Below are positions 58,679 through 64,000 of a DNA stretch of 64,000 bases, piece by piece. A program made the position numbers and the translations under genes. The notes under the pieces were generated by a model. The model did no database searches. It worked only from the letters and a program-made list of their open reading frames with translations, and was not told the DNA's origin. Each line of letters begins with the position of its first letter. The stretch's first letter is position 1. The DNA is from Photorhabdus caribbeanensis (GTDB lineage Bacteria > Pseudomonadota > Gammaproteobacteria > Enterobacterales > Enterobacteriaceae), in the NCBI RefSeq assembly GCF_018448885.1, contig NZ_RCWB01000001.1, forward strand, positions 333,691-397,690. The letters run 5' to 3'.

Positions 58679-58969
58679 CTAGCTTACAAATAAAGGTTTT
58701 ATCACATACTCATTTTCTGTAACTCGATTTTCTCCGACAATAATCTTGGTGTCAGGTAAAATGAAATATGAAAATGTAATTCCTAGCCTTTTGACTGACA
58801 TGATATAACCGCGCCAATCGTCAACAAACCAGGAAGCCCTAAAATATCCAGGACTGATATTAAAATAATCGTCGGACACTGTGAATCGTGCGTAATCAGT
58901 GCTCCAGTAGTTAATCGCAACTTCAATCGTATCATTTTTCATATTGTTGGTAACGTGAATAATGCCCAT
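58679..58969 (-). CDS. Unknown small protein, paralogue 2
   Basis: 96 residues from ATG 58969 (MGIIHVTNNMKNDTIEVAIN); five codons upstream are open, but GAGGGG precedes the chosen start and it aligns with paralogue 1. The middle differs most between the two (DYARFTVSDDYFNISPGYFR against DQAQFKVSDDYFTIVSGGYR). The intergenic sequence between them is also repeated (58590-58660 against 58975-59050), so the whole unit of about 385 bases was duplicated. Confidence 0.6.
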   Translation of the reverse strand: MGIIHVTNNMKNDTIEVAINYWSTDYARFTVSDDYFNISPGYFRASWFVDDWRGYIMSVKRLGITFSYFILPDTKIIVGENRVTENEYVIKPLFVS

Positions 58970-59605
58970 ATTACAACCCCTCACTATTTCAATCTGATTT
59001 TATTAAGATTAGACTTATTAGGATGTTGTTTTGGACTAACAACATTAAGTATAGATGAGAAATTCTTATTTAATTTAATATTCTTTATCGTTTTTATTTC
59101 ATAAAATAACTGATCACTATAATTAATGTTTGGAATAAATTATCAAAATAGTTTTTAATTTAAACTATCGGATGATTTATTACGGCTTGAAATTAGTTAA
59201 ATCTTCTCAAACCGTAAATAGTGGTAAATAAGAATTGCGGGAAAACCTCTTGCCTGCTGAAAATATGTTGGATCATTTTTGCCTTGGCTTTCTGGACAGG
59301 TCATCATAAATATCATTACTATAAATTAAATACTGTTTCTGTTCACTTCACTTTATTGGTTATTATCACCGTAATATTAAGTTGAAAATTTAAATCACCT
59401 TATGTGGGCCAAACATTCATAGTGAATAAATTGTTTATCATTACTTCTGTCCTCTGTCTTCTGTCTTCTGTCTTCTGCTATTTCATCATATTTTCTTATG
59501 AACTGATTGCATGATTGATTAAAAAACATCATAATTGCTTCTTTTGTGATCATTTCGTTTAGGGATATATTGTGAGCTGACGATTCAATATAGGTAATCA
59601 TCGTT
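58970..59605. other. AT-rich intergenic stretch before vgrG
   Basis: No supportable gene. The left end is the duplicated upstream region of the preceding paralogue pair. A short tandem repeat of TCTGTCT-like units lies at about 59446-59478. The promoter of the vgrG operon must be within the right part. Confidence 0.4.
59446..59478. repeat. Short tandem repeat, 7-base unit
   Basis: About four imperfect TCTTCTG/TCCTCTG units in a row, ending in CTGTCTTCTGCTA, upstream of vgrG. Confidence 0.5.
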
Positions 59606-61636
59606 ATGGTTAATAATTTTGATGTAGAACGAACGGGGCTGGTTTTTACTCTTACAGCCGGTAATCTCCCTGTGAAAACTTTTGCTGTGGTTGAATTTAC
59701 ACTGAATGAAGCCTTATCAACGCTATTCAGTTTGCAAGCCACAGTGACTTGTGCCAATCCGGATATTGATTTTGCAGATGTTCTGGATCAATACGCCACA
59801 TTGACCGTTTATCGTGACGGGCAGCCTGAGCGTTATATCACCGGGATTGTGACTCATTTTGTACAGGAGACAACGGGACGTTATCGTAGTTGTTATTACC
59901 TGACTCTCCATCCTTCCTTGTGGCGTGCCGGATTGCGGGTTAACTCCCGTATTTTTCAGAATCAATCCGTCACCGATATTATTGATAGACTATTGAAAGA
60001 AAATGGCGTTCGGCAATTCTCTTGTCTATTGCGTTATGAACATCCAATGCGGGAGTTCTGTGTTCAGTACGATGAGAGTGATTTGTTTTTTTTGCAGCGT
60101 TTGTTAGCTGATGAAGGGATCTTTTATTACTATCACTTTGATCAGGATAAGGGCGAGCCGACAATGATTTTTGTCGACTCTTATGCCAGGAATGGCTCTC
60201 TTTCACTGCCCTACAACCCAGAACCTGATACCACAGGCAACCAGTGTTGCATCAGCCAGTTTCGTTGGGGAGAAAGGGTGGGCGTTGCTGAAGTTTCGGT
60301 GAGAGACTACACGTTTAAACATCCCCGGTGGTATTCTGATTTTCAATTCCATGAAAATCACAGGTACATCAGTAATCAGCGTTCGGATTTAAATAGCTAC
60401 TATTACTATGACTTTCCCGGACGTTATAAGGATGGAAATGGGCAACGGATAAGTCAATATCGGTTGGAGGCGTTACGTAATGATGCTTTGCTCGGCTGTG
60501 GGCAAAGTGACAGCTTTGCTCTCTTGCCGGGCATGTGGTTTACGCTTACCGATCATCCGAAAGAAAAATTTAATGCACCGTGGCAAATAATCCAAATTAC
60601 TCACCGTGGCCATCAACCTCAAGCAGATGAATCTCATTTTGATAGCAGAGGGACGATTTTAACGAACAGTTTTACCTTTGGTAGTCCCAATCGGGTATGG
60701 CGTCCCTTGCCTTACCCCAAGCCAAGTATTGATGGCCTGCAAATTGCCACCGTGGTGGGGCCTGAGGGAGAAGAAATATTTTGTGATGAATATGGACGAG
60801 TACGGGTGCAATTTGCCTGGGACCGGTATGGCAAGCTTAATGATCAAAGTTCTTGCTGGATAAGAGTTAGCCAAGCTTGGGCTGGACACTGTTGGGGAAT
60901 GATGACTATCCCGCGTGTTGGTCAGGAAGTACTGGTTGATTTCATGCATGGCGATCCTGACCAGCCGATTATTATTGGTCGTACCTATAATGCCATTAAT
61001 CTCCCACCGAACCGTTTGCCGATGGCAAAAACGCAGATGGTAATCCGATCAAAAACCCATAAAGGGGAAGGGTTTAATGAACTGCGTTTTGATGATGATA
61101 AAGGCGGTGAGGAAATCTATATTCATGCTCAGAAGAATATGAAAACGGAGATTTTAAACGATGAAATGGTCAATATTGCACATAATCGGACTCATCATAT
61201 TAAACACGATGCTCACTTACGTGTTGATAATGAATATCGTGTTCTGGCGCAGCAAGATATTTCCGTTTCAACCGGACAAAAACTTCATATTAAAGCTGAC
61301 GATGCGTTGTTGGTACAAAGTGGCAATGAAATTCATCTCAGTTCCGGGGCGAAGGTGGTTATTGATGCCGGCAGTGAGCTCACATTACAGGCTGCGGGGC
61401 ATTTTATTAAAATTGATGCCAGTGGCATCAGCAGTAGTGCCGGGATTAGTTTTGCCAGTGGAGCACCGGGTACAGGTTCGGGTTGGGGAGGAAAACTGCC
61501 GGATATGCTGGATAAACTGAAACAGGTCAGCGCTGAAATATCCACTCCTGTTGCTCAAGAACCACTTAAAGAAATTTGTCTCAGTTGTTTGATGAAAGCT
61601 GAGCTTGAAGAAGCAATAACCGTTATCCGGGGGTAA
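59606..61636 (+). CDS. vgrG: Type VI secretion spike protein VgrG
   Basis: 676 residues. The gp27-like part (FAVVEFTLNEALSTLFSLQA; HPMREFCVQYDESDLFFLQR) is followed by the gp5 OB fold (ATVVGPEGEEIFCDEYGRVR; GWDRYGKL-like, WAGHCWGMMTIPRVGQEVLV) and the C-terminal beta-helix (THHIKHDAHLRVDNEYRVLA). It caps the Hcp tube and carries effectors. The short tail after the beta-helix (EICLSCLMKAELEEAI) has no enzyme domain. It heads an operon with adaptor, toxin and immunity genes; no other T6SS structural genes are in the window. Confidence 0.93.
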   Translation: MVNNFDVERTGLVFTLTAGNLPVKTFAVVEFTLNEALSTLFSLQATVTCANPDIDFADVLDQYATLTVYRDGQPERYITGIVTHFVQETTGRYRSCYYLTLHPSLWRAGLRVNSRIFQNQSVTDIIDRLLKENGVRQFSCLLRYEHPMREFCVQYDESDLFFLQRLLADEGIFYYYHFDQDKGEPTMIFVDSYARNGSLSLPYNPEPDTTGNQCCISQFRWGERVGVAEVSVRDYTFKHPRWYSDFQFHENHRYISNQRSDLNSYYYYDFPGRYKDGNGQRISQYRLEALRNDALLGCGQSDSFALLPGMWFTLTDHPKEKFNAPWQIIQITHRGHQPQADESHFDSRGTILTNSFTFGSPNRVWRPLPYPKPSIDGLQIATVVGPEGEEIFCDEYGRVRVQFAWDRYGKLNDQSSCWIRVSQAWAGHCWGMMTIPRVGQEVLVDFMHGDPDQPIIIGRTYNAINLPPNRLPMAKTQMVIRSKTHKGEGFNELRFDDDKGGEEIYIHAQKNMKTEILNDEMVNIAHNRTHHIKHDAHLRVDNEYRVLAQQDISVSTGQKLHIKADDALLVQSGNEIHLSSGAKVVIDAGSELTLQAAGHFIKIDASGISSSAGISFASGAPGTGSGWGGKLPDMLDKLKQVSAEISTPVAQEPLKEICLSCLMKAELEEAITVIRG

Positions 61637-61638
61637 TT

Positions 61639-62136
61639 ATGACACCTGAATTAAGCGAAAAATTGGTTAATTACCAGAAAAAACATCCCGGCATTCGGCT
61701 TTACGCGCTGGTGAATGGTTTGCAGTATGAACGCTGTTTTAGTGAGGAGATTAATTATATCGTGGGTGTCAACAATCCACTATTCCGGCACTATCCAGAT
61801 TCAAAACTTGCATTTGCAGGTCCGTGGCTGTTTGATATGGAATATGCTCATCAGTGGCAAGATAAATTATCAACCCTCGAAGAAACATATCCGGCAGTAT
61901 CATGGTTATTAACCTCTCTGTCATTAGATAAGCTGACCCGACATCTTGTGTCATATTTAAATATTCAACTGCCGACAAAACAGACGGCACTGCTACGTTT
62001 TTATGATCCCCGTATTTTGCATCGCATCAGTGACATTTTTAGCCATGAACAATTGTCTGCATTTACGCATGATATTGATAAATGGGTTTATCAATACAAT
62101 TCCACTTATTATTCGGTGTCAGGAGTTCCATTATGA
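61639..62136 (+). CDS. DUF4123 T6SS effector adaptor
   Basis: 165 residues. The DUF4123 family consists of chaperones that load an effector on the VgrG spike. Typical features are LYALVNGLQYERCF, the GPWLFDMEYA segment and RFYDPRILHRISDIFSHEQL. It starts two bases after vgrG, and its stop overlaps the next gene by four bases. Confidence 0.82.
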   Translation: MTPELSEKLVNYQKKHPGIRLYALVNGLQYERCFSEEINYIVGVNNPLFRHYPDSKLAFAGPWLFDMEYAHQWQDKLSTLEETYPAVSWLLTSLSLDKLTRHLVSYLNIQLPTKQTALLRFYDPRILHRISDIFSHEQLSAFTHDIDKWVYQYNSTYYSVSGVPL

Positions 62137-62474
62137 TTGAATTGACTCAGGAACAATTTGATATTATCACCAAACTGGAAAAACAGACGGTGATTGATCG
62201 TATACAGGCCGAACTTCTTACCAAACATGCGGATTTAATTCCTTCCCCATCTTCGCTGAACGAACGGCTAATGGCTGCTTATGATTATTTGCTGACATTA
62301 AACTTTCAGGATAAATACTTGATTCAATCCTATTTATCTTTGGTCGCGTTTAATCCTGATTTTCAGCATGCCTTGCCAATCAAGTCTGCTCTGGAATCCT
62401 CTGATCAGGAATCCGAGCAACAGTTTAAAGATATTCTTTGTATTGCAAAAAATAAGATGAACAGGAGACGTTAA
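62133..62474 (+). CDS. Unknown protein of the vgrG operon (113 aa)
   Basis: 113 residues from ATG 62133, overlapping the adaptor stop (ATGA); the longer frame from 62082 lies inside the adaptor gene. Predicted mostly helical and charged (MIELTQEQFDIITKLEKQTV; LNERLMAAYDYLLTLNFQDK). No known motif. Its place between adaptor and toxin suggests an accessory loading factor or co-chaperone, by inference. Confidence 0.7.
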   Translation: MIELTQEQFDIITKLEKQTVIDRIQAELLTKHADLIPSPSSLNERLMAAYDYLLTLNFQDKYLIQSYLSLVAFNPDFQHALPIKSALESSDQESEQQFKDILCIAKNKMNRRR

Positions 62475-62475
62475 T

Positions 62476-63249
62476 ATGCCAATACCCTTATTAGCCCCTG
62501 TCGCTGTGGGTGCGGCTGAATATGTCGCCAGCGCCTGTGCCGGGGTATTAATTGCAGTCGGTATCATGGAAGCGGGTAAAGATAAATCCGTAATAGACGA
62601 TGACAACATTCAACATAAGAAAACGGATTTTGTAATCAGCCCTGACATCACGGATGAAGATCGAAATATTGTCTGGAGTGCCGAAGCTTATGCGGATTTC
62701 TGGGAGGATGATGATTTAGGGGATGAATCTGTTGATGCCAGTGCGGTTCAGACTAAAGCCCAGTCTGAGACGGAAGAGTGTGAAAAAACGGAAACTGAAA
62801 AAGTGTGCAAAGCTTGCCTTGCTATTCCGGTGACAAGTGAAAAATATCGCAAGGTGAGTCGTTGGAGCGCCATCACGATTAACTATCAGAGATTTATTGC
62901 GAAAACTAAATATAACCCGCTCACACAAATGATCCAGGAATTTCAATGCCTGAAAGTGACGTTTGATGGCTGGCGGCCAGCATATTGCTTATTTCTGGAG
63001 GCCAAAGCGCGGTATGACCAGTTTTTTGATATTCAGGGTAAACCTAAAAATTGGTGGAAGGGGATGAAAGCAGGAAGAAAACAAGGTGCTCGACAACAAG
63101 CTGTATGTGACGTATTAGATAATACTCCTCATGTGGAATGGCATTTTTTACAGCCCATAAGTTGTGCTTATTTTAAGTCACTGTTTATTGAACATAAAAA
63201 CATTAGTGTTCACTATACACCCTGCTACGATTTGATGGCAACAGTTTAA
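62476..63249 (+). CDS. T6SS effector with Tox-REase-5-like nuclease domain
   Basis: 257 residues. A hydrophobic N-terminal stretch (about 3-33; PLLAPVAVGAAEYVASACAG) is followed by an acidic linker and, from about residue 110, a domain of the restriction-endonuclease-fold toxin 5 type. WRPAYCLFLEAKARYDQFFD contains an E-x-K active-site pair, Glu175 and Lys177, and the HVEWHFLQP... motif follows. TseT of Pseudomonas belongs to this toxin family. The downstream gene is the matching immunity family. DNA as target is inferred. Confidence 0.78.
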   Translation: MPIPLLAPVAVGAAEYVASACAGVLIAVGIMEAGKDKSVIDDDNIQHKKTDFVISPDITDEDRNIVWSAEAYADFWEDDDLGDESVDASAVQTKAQSETEECEKTETEKVCKACLAIPVTSEKYRKVSRWSAITINYQRFIAKTKYNPLTQMIQEFQCLKVTFDGWRPAYCLFLEAKARYDQFFDIQGKPKNWWKGMKAGRKQGARQQAVCDVLDNTPHVEWHFLQPISCAYFKSLFIEHKNISVHYTPCYDLMATV

Positions 63250-63261
63250 CCCGAGGTAAAT

Positions 63262-63984
63262 ATGGCGATAATTCGTATAGAAATCAATGTACGTTATGAA
63301 CAGCAGGAAACCATTATTGTTAATACTGCGTTAATGGATTTATTTCGTATCACACGACAAGTTGATATATTTTTCGGGCGGAAAAAAACGTGGTATTTAA
63401 CTGGTTATTCACGAAAAGAAGCACTAACGCACATTGTGTTTGATGAACAAGGGCCAACAGAAAAGACCGTGAGCTATTTTGAAAAATCTTATAAAAAGGA
63501 TTTTCCATTACTTATTGAAGATATGTGGGATGGAGAAGAGGACGAACTATCTAGTAGTATTAGCTATAGTAAACAGTCAATAAAACGTCCTAACTGGGTT
63601 AAATTGGAACTGAACCTAAAAATTGACAGCAGTCAGCTTGGTATTTCCCGGTTAATTGAACTTGTCGAATACCTAGTGACTAGCCGTGACCTCTCTTATA
63701 TTCAGGTCGAAACCAACGAATATACATTACGGAATAAACAAGTTTTCCCTGATCGCCTTAGTGTAGGCTGGATGCTTTACCAGCCTCACATTATTGACAA
63801 ATCTTACTTACCTATGGCGGAGGATGTACTCCCTGTGTATCAAAATAATGAACAGGTCGGAACCCTGATTATCACCAAAAAAGGCATTTTTGATGGAAGG
63901 AATCAGGATGATATTGATAAATCCAATGATGTTGAAATTCAGTTGGTGAATTTGGGATTACTGCCGTTAATTACCGAAGTTTAA
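63262..63984 (+). CDS. Imm52-like immunity protein
   Basis: 240 residues, 12 bases after the toxin. The N-terminus MAIIRIEINVRYEQQE, the TWYLTGYSRKEAL region and the C-terminal GTLIITKKGIFDGRNQDDID agree with Imm52, an immunity family regularly paired with Tox-REase-5 toxins. No signal peptide, in keeping with protection against a cytoplasmic nuclease. It is complete and ends 16 bases before the window edge. Confidence 0.75.
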   Translation: MAIIRIEINVRYEQQETIIVNTALMDLFRITRQVDIFFGRKKTWYLTGYSRKEALTHIVFDEQGPTEKTVSYFEKSYKKDFPLLIEDMWDGEEDELSSSISYSKQSIKRPNWVKLELNLKIDSSQLGISRLIELVEYLVTSRDLSYIQVETNEYTLRNKQVFPDRLSVGWMLYQPHIIDKSYLPMAEDVLPVYQNNEQVGTLIITKKGIFDGRNQDDIDKSNDVEIQLVNLGLLPLITEV

Positions 63985-64000
63985 TGGGAGTGATGTTATT

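Noticed and set aside
59395..59757. 120-codon minus-strand frame before vgrG
   Set aside because: It overlaps the vgrG start in antisense and contains the short tandem repeat translated as low-complexity sequence.

Overview
The window reads as chromosomal DNA from an insect-associated Morganellaceae bacterium, most likely Photorhabdus, with Xenorhabdus as the nearest alternative. The evidence is the gammaproteobacterial gene order (smpB-ssrA, rpoE-rseABC-lepA-lepB-rnc-era-recO-pdxJ-acpS, mltF/purL, glrK-qseG-glrR-nadE-glnB), moderately low GC, very AT-rich accessory islands, and many phage-fibre, lipase and type VI secretion genes. Species assignment is inference from recall; no database search was possible.

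Layout. 1-4.1 kb: accessory DNA to the left of the ssrA 3' end, with a transposase 5' end, an orphan DUF262 protein, an apparently decayed kilobase, a GNAT-like protein, a 57-codon gene and a broken phage baseplate gene. 4.1-10.6 kb: core genes ssrA (tmRNA), smpB, ratA-ratB, bamE, recN (two LexA boxes), nadK, grpE (sigma-32 promoter) and ung. 11.2-15.2 kb: accessory genes, a secreted phospholipase A1-like enzyme with an ankyrin partner behind a near-consensus flagellar sigma-28 promoter, then an MFS transporter and a DUF6622-like membrane protein. 15.3-29.1 kb: core genes srmB, trmN6, nadB, rpoE-rseABC, lepA-lepB, rnc-era-recO, pdxJ-acpS and yfhL.

29.2-41.1 kb is the standout: twelve kilobases, between yfhL and tadA, containing only phage tail-fibre genes and tail-fibre-assembly (tfa) genes. 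Five gp53-like fibres and one chimeric fibre lie on the minus strand with intact, deleted or vestigial tfa genes. A collar-type fibre tip with its own tfa, a decayed collar fibre, an inverted tfa scrap and one reversed fibre on the plus strand complete it. Each unit seems to have its own leader and terminator. No capsid, tail, terminase, integrase, invertase or reverse transcriptase gene is present. I interpret it as an orphan, expanding receptor-binding repertoire.

41.3-50 kb: tadA, an AdiA-type arginine decarboxylase, mltF and purL (PurR operator). 50.3-52.3 kb: relics of an mqsRA toxin-antitoxin pair, an atypical SDR, an antitoxin-like ORF, and the GlmY small-RNA gene with a sigma-54 promoter and three GlrR-type TGTC-N10-GACA sites. 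52.4-58 kb: glrK-qseG-glrR, nadE, glnB. 58.3-59 kb: two tandem paralogues of unknown function. 59.6-64 kb: a type VI secretion effector island, vgrG - DUF4123 adaptor - unknown - Tox-REase-5-like nuclease toxin - Imm52-like immunity protein.
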